Shown piece by piece: positions 35,402 through 45,500 of a DNA stretch of 64,000 nucleotides. Location: contig NZ_JNXE01000004.1 of NCBI RefSeq assembly GCF_000716605.1, forward strand, positions 62,001 to 126,000. Reading direction: 5' to 3'. Position 1 is the stretch's first letter. Each line of letters begins with the position of its first letter. The DNA is from Streptomyces sp. NRRL F-525. GTDB taxonomy: Bacteria > Actinomycetota > Actinomycetes > Streptomycetales > Streptomycetaceae. Position numbers and translations under genes: made by a program. The notes under the pieces were generated by a model that made no database searches, was not told the DNA's origin, and saw nothing but the letters and a program-made list of their open reading frames with translations.

Positions 35402-36847
35402 TCAGGCAGCAGGCGCCGGATACGTCGGGTACTCGACCCCGGAGACGTGCTGGACGACCCGGACGACCTGGCAGGAGTAGCCGAACTCGTTGTCGTACCA
35501 GAGGTAGAGGATCGCGTTGTCGCCGTCGACCTTGGTGGCGCCCGCGTCGATGATCGAGGCGTGGCGCGAGCCCATGAAGTCGCTGGACACCGCGTCGGGG
35601 GCGGTGGTGAAGTCGATCTGGCGTTTCAGCGGGGACGTCAGTGAGACGTCGCGGAGGTAGTCGAGGACCTCGGCGCGGGTGGTCTCGCGGCCGAGCCGCA
35701 GGCTGAGGATCGCGATCGAGACGTCCGGCACCGGGACCCGGATCGAGCTGCCGGTGATCGGCGCCTTCAGATCGGGCAGCGCCTTGGCGACGGCGGAGGC
35801 GGCACCGGTCTCGGTGATCACCATGTTCAGCGGCGCCGAACGGCCGCGGCGGTCGGCCTTGTGGTAATTGTCCAGCAGGTTCTGGTCGTTGGTGAACGAG
35901 TGGACGGTCTCCACGTGGCCGCGCAGCACACCGTACTCGTCGGCCATCGCCTTCAGCGGCGGCACGATCGCGTTGGTGGTGCAGGACGCGCAGGACAGGA
36001 TCTGCTCGTCCGGCTTGATGGTGTCGTGGTTGACGCCGTGCACGATGTTCGGGACGTCGCCCTTGCCCGGCGCGGTCAGCACGACCTTGTCGATACCGGG
36101 CCGCAGATGCTGCGAAAGTCCTTCCCGGTCACGCCACTTGCCCGTGTTGTCGATGAGGATGGCGTCCTTGATTCCGTACGCCGTGTAGTCGACCTCCGAC
36201 GGGTCGCCCGCGTAGATCACCTTGATCTCGTTGCCGTTGGCGACGATCGTGTTGCTCGCCTCGTCGACGGTGATCGTGCCCTGGAACTGGCCGTGGATCG
36301 AGTCGCGGCGCAGCAGCGAGGCCCGCTTCACGATGTCCTGTTCGCCACCCTGCCGTACGACGATGGCACGCAGTCGCAGCCCGTTGCCCGAGCCGGCCTT
36401 CTCGATGAGCAGGCGGGCGACCAGGCGGCCGATGCGGCCGAAGCCGTAGAGGACGACATCGCGGCCCTCGCGGCGCTCGATCTTGTTGGCGCCCGTGGCA
36501 CCGGCGACGGCCTCGGCGGTGAACTCCTCGACGGTCAGGCCGCGTTCGTCGCTCCGGTGGGTCGCGGCGAGCATGCCGATGTCGATCTGCGAGGGGCCCA
36601 GGTCGAGCGTGGTGAGGGTGCGGAGGTAGGGGAGGGTCTCGACGACGGAGAGCTCCTCGCCGGCGATCTGGCGGGCGAACCGGTGGGTCTTGAGGATGCT
36701 GACCACCGACTTGTTGACCAGGGAGCGGCTGTGCAGCAGGACCGTGACGTCCCGCTCGCGGTGCAGCTTCCCGATCATCGGGATCATCGACTCCGCGATC
36801 TCCTCGCGGGTCTTCCAGTTGGTGAACGAGTCCTCGTTGACAGGCAC
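35402..36847 (-). CDS. gap: Glyceraldehyde-3-phosphate dehydrogenase, long form
   Basis: A 481-residue enzyme. An N-terminal extension of about 125 residues (MPVNEDSFTNWKTREEIAESM and onward) precedes the GAPDH core, which starts at VVLYGFGRIGRLVARLL. The catalytic Cys near 288 is in SCASCTTNAIVPPLKAM, with the phosphate-site and His partner regions following (VHSFTNDQNLLDNYHKADRRGRSA). DNEFGYSCQVVR is the C-terminal signature. Typical GAPDHs are about 335 residues; this long class is known in actinobacteria as a second GAPDH and may favour the gluconeogenic direction or NADP. It is a single gene bracketed by hairpins at 35334 and 36935. Confidence 0.94.
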   Translation of the reverse strand: MPVNEDSFTNWKTREEIAESMIPMIGKLHRERDVTVLLHSRSLVNKSVVSILKTHRFARQIAGEELSVVETLPYLRTLTTLDLGPSQIDIGMLAATHRSDERGLTVEEFTAEAVAGATGANKIERREGRDVVLYGFGRIGRLVARLLIEKAGSGNGLRLRAIVVRQGGEQDIVKRASLLRRDSIHGQFQGTITVDEASNTIVANGNEIKVIYAGDPSEVDYTAYGIKDAILIDNTGKWRDREGLSQHLRPGIDKVVLTAPGKGDVPNIVHGVNHDTIKPDEQILSCASCTTNAIVPPLKAMADEYGVLRGHVETVHSFTNDQNLLDNYHKADRRGRSAPLNMVITETGAASAVAKALPDLKAPITGSSIRVPVPDVSIAILSLRLGRETTRAEVLDYLRDVSLTSPLKRQIDFTTAPDAVSSDFMGSRHASIIDAGATKVDGDNAILYLWYDNEFGYSCQVVRVVQHVSGVEYPTYPAPAA

Positions 36848-36934
36848 AGATTTCTCTTTCGAGCTAGGCGGCGCTCATATGCTAACCCGCTGTTCATCTG
36901 CTCGTTCAGCAGGGGTGCCGCCCGGCCCGGGGAA

Positions 36935-36982
36935 CGCCGAGAGGGGCCCTGCCGACGCGCGTCGGCAGGGCCCCTCTCGGCG
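36935..36982. terminator. Long palindromic terminator
   Basis: A 48-bp perfect palindrome (24-bp arms including CCGAGAGGGGCCCTGCCGAC). It is downstream of the small gene ending at 36998 (minus strand) and upstream of gap, so it isolates the two units. Confidence 0.88.
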
Positions 36983-36997
36983 GTACTGGTGTCGCTT

Positions 36998-37324
36998 CTA
37001 CACGGTCTCCGACACGTCCTGGGTCGCGCCGCTGCCCAGCAGGGCGGACGCGTTCTCCAGCGGAGTGAGGACGTGCGCGGGCACGACCTCGGGCAGTCCG
37101 TGGCAGGTAAAGCCGAGCCGGGTCATGGCCCGGATGACCTCGCCGCTGTTGAAGTCACGGGGGTCCTGCCGGGTGATGACCTGCCCCACCTGCTTGACGG
37201 GGTAGCGGCGCCGCCCGATGGTCACGGACTCACCCGTGATCAGCTCGGGCTTGATGCCCTTCATCGTCTCCAGGACACCCATCTTGGTGAGGTCGAAGGG
37301 ATACCGGGCGATGACACAGCGCAT
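36998..37324 (-). CDS. SCO5918-like conserved small protein
   Basis: A 108-residue protein that begins MRCVIARYPFDLTKMGVLETMKGIKPELITGESVTIGRRRYPVKQVGQVITRQ in parts; RRYPVKQVGQVITRQD is its most conserved-looking stretch. I recognise it as the Streptomyces SCO5918-type family, which lies next to a DEAD-box RNA helicase and a cold-shock protein. That neighbourhood is preserved here, so a role in cold or RNA metabolism is plausible but unproven. ATG 37324 has GAGG close upstream. It is probably co-transcribed with the helicase (64-bp gap). Confidence 0.82.
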   Translation of the reverse strand: MRCVIARYPFDLTKMGVLETMKGIKPELITGESVTIGRRRYPVKQVGQVITRQDPRDFNSGEVIRAMTRLGFTCHGLPEVVPAHVLTPLENASALLGSGATQDVSETV

Positions 37325-37388
37325 GTTGCCTCACAGAGAGAAGGAGGATCGGGGGCCGAACGGGTGCCCGGAGGCGCCGAGTTGGTCC

Positions 37389-38954
37389 TCAGGCCGCAGG
37401 GCCGAAGGACGACCGTCGCTGCCCCCGGCTGCTGCTTCCGCCGGTGCCGCCGCTGCGCCGCGGGGCGCCACCGGAGGACCGGCCGCCCTCGCCGGCCGGA
37501 CGGCCACGACGGCCCCGGGACGACGAGGAGGACGGGCGACGGGTGCGCTCGCGCTCCACGACCGGGGCCTGGATGACGACCGGGACGCCGGACGGGGCCT
37601 GGGCGCCCGTGATCCGGGTCAGCTCCTCCTCGCCGGAGCGCACCGCGGTGACCTCCGCAGTGACGCCGGCCGCGGTCATCAGCCGGGTGAAGTCACGGCG
37701 CTGGTCGGGGGTGACCAGCGTGACGACACTGCCGGACTCGCCCGCACGGGCCGTACGGCCGCCGCGGTGCAGATAGTCCTTGGGGTCGGTGGGCGGGTCG
37801 ACGTTGACGACCAGGTCGAGGTTGTCGACGTGGATGCCGCGTGCCGCGACGTTGGTCGCCACCAGCGCCGTCACATGCCCGTCCTTGAACTGGGCGAGCG
37901 TGCGGGTGCGCTGCGGCTGGGACTTGCCGCCGTGCAGACCGGCCGCGCGGACGCCGTTGTTCAGCAGGTGCTTCACCAGCCGGTCCACCGCGTGCTTGGT
38001 GTCCAGGAACATGATGACCCGGCCCTCGCGCGCCGCGATCTCGGTGGTCGCGCGCTGCTTGTCCGTGCCGTGCACGTGCAGGACGTGGTGCTCCATCGTC
38101 GTGACCGCGCCCGCGGAGGGGTCGACGGAGTGGACGACGGGGTCGGTCAGGTAGCGGCGGACCAGGAGGTCCACGTTGCGGTCCAGGGTGGCCGAGAACA
38201 GCATCCGCTGGCCGCCCGTCTGCACCTGGTCGAGCAACTGGGTGACCTGCGGCATGAAGCCCATGTCGGCCATCTGGTCGGCCTCGTCGAGGACGGTGAT
38301 GGAGACGCTGTCCAGGCGGCAGTCGCCGCGCTCGATCAGGTCCTTGAGGCGTCCCGGCGTGGCGACCACGACCTCCGCGCCACCGCGGAGCGCCCCGGCC
38401 TGACGGCCGATCGACATACCGCCGACGACGGTGGTCATCCGCACGCTGACGGCGCGGGCGTACGGGGTGAGCGCGTCGGTGACCTGCTGGGCCAGCTCGC
38501 GGGTCGGCACGAGGACGAGCGCGAGCGGCTGGCGCGGCTCGGCGCGGCGGCCCGCCGTACGGGCCAGCATCGCCAGGCCGAAGGCCAGGGTCTTGCCGGA
38601 GCCGGTGCGGCCGCGGCCGAGCACGTCACGTCCGGCGAGGGAGTTGGGGAGCGTCGTCGCCTGGATCGGGAACGGGACGGTGACGCCCTCGTGGCCGAGC
38701 GCGGCCAACAGCTTTGCGGGCATGTCGAGTTCGGCGAACGACTCCACGGCGGGGAGGCCGGGGGTGACCGTCTTCGGCAGCGCGAACTCGCCCTGGAGGG
38801 CGACCGGTCGGCCGCCGCCGCCCTTGGAGCGGCGCGGGGCGCTGGAGCGGTTGCCGGACGGAGCTGCCGAGCGGTAGCCGCCGCCGCTCTTTCCGGATTC
38901 CGGATTTCCATTGCGCTTTCGCGAGAAACGGTCATTCGTACGTGCGCGGTTCAA
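37389..38954 (-). CDS. DEAD-box RNA helicase
   Basis: A 521-residue ATP-dependent RNA helicase. The Q motif region (FPIQATTLPNSLAGRDVLG) is followed by Walker A GRGRTGSGKT near 118, VPTRELAQQV, TPGRL, DEAD box VLDEADQMADMGF near 221, LFSATL, and the C-lobe motifs TNVAARGIHV and HRGGRTARAG. A basic Arg/Gly/Ser-rich tail (RGRRGRPAGEGGRSSGG) would bind RNA. I prefer TTG 38954, which has AAGGAAGG about nine bases before it; a GTG at 38981 lies upstream of that site. With the neighbouring cold-shock gene, it probably unwinds mRNA or rRNA at low temperature. Confidence 0.93.
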   Translation of the reverse strand: MNRARTNDRFSRKRNGNPESGKSGGGYRSAAPSGNRSSAPRRSKGGGGRPVALQGEFALPKTVTPGLPAVESFAELDMPAKLLAALGHEGVTVPFPIQATTLPNSLAGRDVLGRGRTGSGKTLAFGLAMLARTAGRRAEPRQPLALVLVPTRELAQQVTDALTPYARAVSVRMTTVVGGMSIGRQAGALRGGAEVVVATPGRLKDLIERGDCRLDSVSITVLDEADQMADMGFMPQVTQLLDQVQTGGQRMLFSATLDRNVDLLVRRYLTDPVVHSVDPSAGAVTTMEHHVLHVHGTDKQRATTEIAAREGRVIMFLDTKHAVDRLVKHLLNNGVRAAGLHGGKSQPQRTRTLAQFKDGHVTALVATNVAARGIHVDNLDLVVNVDPPTDPKDYLHRGGRTARAGESGSVVTLVTPDQRRDFTRLMTAAGVTAEVTAVRSGEEELTRITGAQAPSGVPVVIQAPVVERERTRRPSSSSSRGRRGRPAGEGGRSSGGAPRRSGGTGGSSSRGQRRSSFGPAA

Positions 38955-39080
38955 AATGTGGAACCTTCCTTGATATGGCACGTATCAAGGAATTCCCGCG
39001 GTGAATGAACGGCGCAGAGAATCGCAAGAACGAGCCGGTGGCTTCGGCGGAATATCGCCGATAGCTTGGAAAATGCAGCG

Positions 39081-39116
39081 AGCTGGGGCCCGCACCCCAA
39101 GGTGCGGGCCCCAGCT
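39081..39116 (-). terminator. Terminator of the cold-shock gene
   Basis: Perfect 16-bp stem (AGCTGGGGCCCGCACC and complement) with loop CCAA, immediately downstream of the cold-shock gene, which ends at 39135 on the minus strand. Confidence 0.88.
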
Positions 39117-39134
39117 GCGAAGTAAACGTCGTCG

Positions 39135-39338
39135 TTACGCAGGAACGATGTTCTCGGCCGTCGGGCCCTTCTGGCCCTGCGCGATGTCGAAGGTCACCTT
39201 CTGACCCTCCTGCAGCTCGCGAAAGCCCTGGGCGGCGATGTTCGAGTAGTGGGCGAAGACGTCAGCGCCGCCACCGTCCTGCTCGATGAAGCCGAAACCC
39301 TTTTCCGCGTTGAACCACTTCACGGTGCCACTAGCCAT
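39135..39338 (-). CDS. Cold-shock domain protein (CspA type)
   Basis: A 67-residue OB-fold RNA chaperone. The RNP1 motif GFGFIEQDG and RNP2 motif DVFAHYSNI supply the stacking aromatics, and the protein starts [14 protein letters not shown]. Length is the standard 67 residues. ATG 39338 has AAGGAG at good distance; a longer in-frame reading of the leader is not needed. It is cytosolic, binding single-stranded RNA/DNA and melting structures. A 5' leader with two seven-residue U tracts (39414-39437) suggests post-transcriptional control. Confidence 0.95.
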   Translation of the reverse strand: MASGTVKWFNAEKGFGFIEQDGGGADVFAHYSNIAAQGFRELQEGQKVTFDIAQGQKGPTAENIVPA

Positions 39339-39409
39339 TTTGTTCTCCTTCGGGGCGGTCACCGGAGCCCACAGTGTGCGGACTCCGTGTCGCCGTGATG
39401 ATCACCCCG

Positions 39410-39462
39410 CCGGAAAAAAACCGGACACACAAAAAAATGCTCCACCGTCCCGGAGGGCGGTG
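39410..39462 (-). promoter_or_regulatory. Cold-shock leader: hairpin plus two U7 tracts
   Basis: On the minus strand a CACCG..CGGTG hairpin with inner CCC/GGG pairs (39443-39462) is followed by GAGCA and seven T. Ten bases later CCGG-TTTTTTT-CCGG (39410-39424) puts a second seven-T tract in a possible loop. This could be an attenuator for the cold-shock gene, the terminator of the synthase gene upstream, or a binding site for the protein itself. A TACTAT hexamer further upstream may be the -10. Confidence 0.5.
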
Positions 39463-39590
39463 CGGGCATCTGAAGGGTTTGGCAACCACAACTGCAACTG
39501 AGATCAATAGTAGCACGGCGCGATCGGCCGTGTGCGGACGTTAATTTCATTTCTCATGTCGCCGACGTAGATATTGGGTTTCGTGCCGGA

Positions 39591-42500
39591 CTACGCCAGC
39601 GCGTCGATCCAGTCGCGCACGACCTTGGCCGTCGTCGCGGCGTCCTCCTCCAGCACGCTGAGATGCGTGCCGGCGGTGTCCACCGTGTCCCCTACACCTG
39701 GCCAGGACGAACGCCACTCCCGCGGCATGTCCGCCAGCGGCTCGGACGCGCGCACCAACAGGGTGGGCACCTCGGTGTGGTCAGGCTGCCACCCCCGGAA
39801 CATACGGGTGTACGCACCCAGCGACAGCAGCGTCAGATCGTCCACCATCGTGTCGAACCTCTCGCCGACCATCAGCGGAATCCGGGCGGGCAGGGACAGC
39901 AGCCACGGCTCGGCCTCCCGGTCCGGGGTGACGTGGTACGAGTCGATCAGCACGAGCCCGGCCGGGGGAGCACCGAGGTCCGCCAGCCGGGCGGCGAGCG
40001 CGTGGGCGGCCGTACCGCCCATGGAATGACCGACCAACACGTAACGCCGGTCGCCGAGTTGATGCCGTACGGCCGTGGCGTGCGCCCCCGTCAGCGACTC
40101 CAGATCCCGCGCCACCGCGTCTCCGTCGTCGATCCCGGGGTGCCGCACCTCGAAGACGTCCCGCTCGCCCTCGAAACAGGGGGCGAGCCCCGCGTACCAG
40201 GGGCGCCCCAGGTTGCTGGCGAAGCCGGGAACACAGACGAGGGCAGGACCCCTGGTACCAGCGGCCAGCCGCAGCGGCGGCAGCGCGTGCCGGGCCGCCT
40301 CCTCGGGCTCGAAGGAGGGCGCGCCGATGGACGCGGTCACCAGGAGATGCATGGCCGATACGACATCACCGGTCTCGCAGACCTTCCGGTACAGGGCGGG
40401 CAGCGACCGCCCGGCACCGCGCCCGCGCTGACCTGGCCCCACCGGCGACGGGACGGGCGTGGCGGAGACCTCGTCGGACAGGCCGCCGCGCAGCTCGCCG
40501 TACAGGTGCTCGGCGAGCTGCTCCGTGTCCGGCCAGTCGTAGGCCACGGTGACCGCGAGGGGCGTCCCGGTCAGCAGGCTCAACCGGTTGCAGAGCATGA
40601 CCCGCATCAAGGAGTCGAGGCCCAGTTCCGAGAAGTCCCGGTCGACCGCGTCGGCGTCCGTGTGCCCGAGCACACCGGCCACCTCGGTCCGGATCAGCCC
40701 CTCCAGCGCGGGCAGTCGCTCGGGCGCGGGCAGCGCCGCGAGCCGGTCCCGCCAGGACCCGGCGGCACCGTCCGCCGGGATGGCGGCAGAGGCTGACCGC
40801 CGGTTCGCACGCAACAGCCCGCGTAGGGGCGGCGGAACGACGGTCCCGGCCGGGACGGCATTCGGCGAACGGTCCAACGGCAGTGGCGCGAGGACCGGTT
40901 CACCGCTGCCGAGCGCGGCGTCGAAGAACGCGAACGCCTGCTCGGGGGAGACCGCCCGCACCGGCCCGCCGTGAACCCGGCCGCTGCGGGCCGCCATGCC
41001 CTCCTCGTCCGCCCACGCACCCCAGACCAACGACAGTGCGGGCAGGCCCAGTTCAGCGCGATGGCAGGCGAGCGCGTCCAGGAAGGAGTTCGCCGCCGCG
41101 TAGTTGGCCTGCCCAGGATTGCCCAGCAGCCCGGCCGCCGACGAGAACAGCACGAACCGCGCAAGCGGCAGCCCCTTCGTCAACTCGTGCAACTGCCAAG
41201 CCGCGTAGGCCTTCGGCCGCAGTACGGCCGTCAGCCGCTCGGGTGTCATCGCAGCCAGCACACCGTCGTCCAGGACCCCGGCCGCGTGCACTACGGCCGT
41301 CAGGTCGGGCCCGAACCTCTCCACTACGGCGGCGAGTTGGTCCCGCTCGGCGATGTCGCAGGCCACGAGGTCCACCTGCGCGCCCGCCCGCCGAAGTTCG
41401 TCCCGCAACTCCCCTGCGCCCGGCGCCTGTTCACCACGCCGACTGAGGAGCACGAGCCTCCGCACTCCATGCTGATCGACAAGGTGCCGGGCCAGCATCG
41501 CCCCCAGCGACCCGGTGCCACCGGTGATGAGGACAGTGCCGTCGCCGAGCGAGCCGTCGGTTGCCGAACCGGGTGAGACCGCCAGCCGGGGGACACTCAA
41601 CATGCCCTCGCGGACGGCGATTTGGGGTTCACCGGTGGCGAGGGCTCCGAGCACCTGCCGCAGTGACTCGGGGCGGCCGTCGACGTCCACGAGAGTGAGG
41701 CGCCCGGGGTACTCCGACTGTGCGGTCCGCAGCAGACCCCACACCGTGGCGGCGGGCAGATCGGGGGAGGCCTCGGCGGCACCGCGTGTGACCACGGCCA
41801 GCCGCCCGGAACCGGCGAGATGTGTTTGCAGCAACTGCATTGCGTGTGCGGTCAGTTCGTGCGCTGCGGCGACCGGGTCCGCGCTGGCGCCGCCGGGAGC
41901 TGACAAGGAAGCCACCACCAACTCCGGCGTCTCCTCGGACCAGGACGACTCGTCGTCGGCGGAGGCGAGGAACGCGGCCAGGTTCAGGTGGTCCGTCTCC
42001 GACATCGCTACGGCGGGTACCTCGCCGGCGGTCGGAACGCTCGTCCAGCGCAGCCGGTACAGCTCTCCGGCCGGGGCGTGAGCCAGCTCCGGTGCGGGGC
42101 GGGTCGTCATCGACTCCAGCCGGGCCACGGGCGCGCCCGTCGGAGTGGCGAGGTCGAGGGTGATCGAGTCCGGGCCGGCCGTGGTCATACGGACGCGCAG
42201 GGCCGTCGCACCCGTGGCGTGCAGGGTCAACCCCCGCCAGGCGAACGGCAGTCGGGGTGCTCCGGTCGGGGGCTCGGCGAGCAGCCCCGGGTGCAGGGCG
42301 GCGTCCAGCAGGGCCGGGTGGAGCATGTGGTGCCGGGCGTCCGCGACCGGCAACGGGCCGACCTCGGCGAACAGTTCGTCGTCCCGCCGCCACAACGCCG
42401 TGACGCCTTGGAACGCCGGACCGTACGCCAGCCCGGCCTCGGCCACCCGCTCGTAGGCGCCGGAGAGATCGACCCGCGTGGCTCCGGCCGGCGGCCACGC

Positions 42501-45500
42501 GGTGAGCGAGACCGCGTCGGCCAGGGCACCCGGGCCGAGCCGACCCGTCGCGTGCTGGGTCCAAGTGCCCAGCGCACCGGACTCCTCGGGCCGCGCGTAC
42601 ACATCCGCGCTACGGCGCCCGGAGTCGTCCGGCTCGCCCAGTACCACCTGGAGTTGGATGCCTGCTTCGTCGTCCTCGGGCAGGAACAGCGGGTTGAGCA
42701 GGGCGAGTTCCTCCAGTACGGCGAGACCGCACAGGTCGCCCGCGTGCAGCACGAGGTCGGCTAACGCGGCGCCGGGCACGAGGGTGTGCCCGCCCACGAC
42801 GTGATCGCGCAGCCATGGCTGGGCCGCGCCGGACAACCGGCCTGTGCACAGCAGGCGTTCGGTGCCCGGCACCGTGACCGTCTGGGTGAGCAGCGGGTGC
42901 CCGGAACCGGCGCTCGCGTTGGAACCGGTGTCGGGCAGCCAGTAGCGCTGCCGCTGGAAGGGGTAGGTCGGCAGGCCGTCGACGCGTCGGGCGCCGCTGT
43001 CCGCGTACACCCGACGCCAGTCCAACCGCACGCCGTGGACGTGGAGTTGGCCGAGCGCGTCGAACACCGTCCGCGACTCGGGGCTGTCCCGGCGGGCCGC
43101 CGGGGTGAAGAGGAGTTCCTTGCCGGTCCCGGCCAGGCTCGCCGCGGCCTGGGCCGTGAGGTGGGCGTCCGGCCCGATCTCGGCGAACGCGGTCACCCGC
43201 CCCTCGTGCGCCAGCCAGTGCACAGCGTCCCCGAACCGCACGGCCTCACGGGCATGCCGCACCCAGTACTCGGCCGACCGCAGCTCGTCCCCGGTGGCCG
43301 GTAGCCCGGTCAGGCCCGACATCACGGGGATGGTGGGAGCGCGGTACGTCAACTCGCCTGCCACACGCCCGAATTCGGCGAGCATCGGCTCCATGAGAGG
43401 GGAGTGGAAGGCGTGGCTGACCCGTAGCCGGACGGTACGACGGCCGTGCACGGCGAACCGCTCCGCGAGCGCGAGGACCAGCTCCTCCGCGCCGGAGACG
43501 ACGACGGCGCGGGGGCCGTTAACCGCCGCGATCGCGACCCCGTCGGTCAACTCGGACGTCACCTCTGCCTCGGTGGCGTCGAGTGCCACCATGGCACCGC
43601 CCTCCGGCAGTTCCCGCATCAACCTGCCGCGCGCGGCGACCAGTTCGACGGCATCCGCCTCGGACAGCACGCCCGCGCAGTGGGCTGCCGCCAGCTCGCC
43701 GACCGAGTGCCCGGCCAGGAACTCCGGCCGCACGCCCCAGGATTCGAGCAGTCGGAAGACGGAGACCTCGAAGGTGAACAGCGCGGCCTGGGCGAAGTCC
43801 GTGCGGTTCAGCAGCGCGTCTGCGTCGGCGTCCCAGAGGACTGAGCGCAGCGGACGCTCCAGATGGGCGTCGAAACGCGCGCACAAGGCGTCGAAGGCGG
43901 TCGCGAACTCCGGGAAGGTTGTATACAACTCCTTCCCCATGCGCGCCCGTTGGGCTCCCTGGCCGGTGAAGAGCAGGGCCAGGCGGGCGGCGGAGTTGGT
44001 GGTGCGTGGCGGGGCGGATGCCGTCAGGTTGTCGAGGGCGGTGAGTGTCGCCGTGCGGTCGTCGGTGGGGGCGGTGGCTCGGTGGGGGAGTGCGGCTCGG
44101 GCGGTGGCGAGGGTGAACGCCACGTCCGGCAGGGGGAGTTCAGGGTGCTCGCGCAGGAAGGTGGCGGTGCGTGCGGCCTGTTCGCGCAGGGCTGCCGGGC
44201 TCGCTGCGGAGAGCAGCAGCGGGGGTGTCACCGGGCGGCGAAGGGGTGGTTCGTCGACTACAGATGCCTCGGGCTCCTCCAGGATCACGTGCGCGTTGGT
44301 CCCGCCGATGCCGAATGCCGACACCGCCGCGCGTCGCGGGCGGCCGGGTTCGGGGAGCCATTCCTCGTCCTGGGACAGGAGTCGTACGGTGCCGGACGAC
44401 CAGTCCACGTGGGGCGACGGTTCGTCGGCGTGGAGGGTGCGGGGGAGCCGGTCGTGGTGCATGGCGAGCACGGTCTTGATGACGCCGCCGACACCGGCCG
44501 CGGCCTGGGTGTGGCCGAGGTTGGACTTCAACGAGCCCAGCCACAGGGGGCGTTGGGCGGTGTGGTTCTGGCCGTAGGTCGCGAGGAGTGCGTGTGCCTC
44601 GATCGGGTCGCCGAGTGCGGTGCCCGTGCCGTGGGCCTCCACGGTGTCGATGTCGGCCGGGGCCAGTCCCGCGTCGGCCAGTGCCGAGCGGATCACCCGT
44701 TGCTGGGCAGGGCCGTTGGGCGCGGTGAGGCCGTTGGACGCGCCGTCGGAGTTGACGGCCGAGCCGCGCAGCACGACCAGTACGGGATGGCCGTTGCGCC
44801 GTGCGTCGGAGAGCCGTTCCAGCAGGACCAGGCCGACGCCCTCACCCCAGGCGGTGCCGTCGGCCGCCACGGAGAAGGGCTTGCAGCGGCCGTCCGGAGC
44901 CAGTCCGCGCAGTCTGCTGAACGCGATGAACGGGCCGGGCGAGGCCATCACCGTGACTCCGCCGGCCACGGCGAGCGAGCACTCCCCGTCGCGCAGGGAC
45001 CGTACCGCCGAATGCATCGCGACCAGCGACGACGAGCACGCGGTGTCCACCGTGACCGCGGGACCGCGCAGTCCCAGCGTGTAGGCGATACGGCCGGAGG
45101 CCACACTGCCCGCCGAACCGAGGGCGAGGTGCGCCTCCAACTCGTGCCCGCCGCGGTGCAGTAGACGGCTCGCGTAGGTGGCGTGCATGACGCCGACGAA
45201 GACGCCGGTGTCGCTGTCACGCAGCCCGGCCGGGTCCATGCCCGCCCGCTCCAGCAACTCCCAGCCGGTTTCCAGGAGTAGCCGCTGCTGGGGGTCCGTG
45301 GCGAGGGCCTCGCGGGGTGACATGTTGAAGAAGGCCGCGTCGAAGTCGGCCGCGCGGTCCACGAATCCGCCCCGGCGCGTGACGGACTTGCCGAGCTGGT
45401 CGGGATCGGGGTCGTACAGGTCGGCCACGTTCCAGCCGCGGTCGGCGGGGAAGTCGGAGGTCGCGTCGGTGCCGTCGGCGACCAACTGCCATAGATCCTC

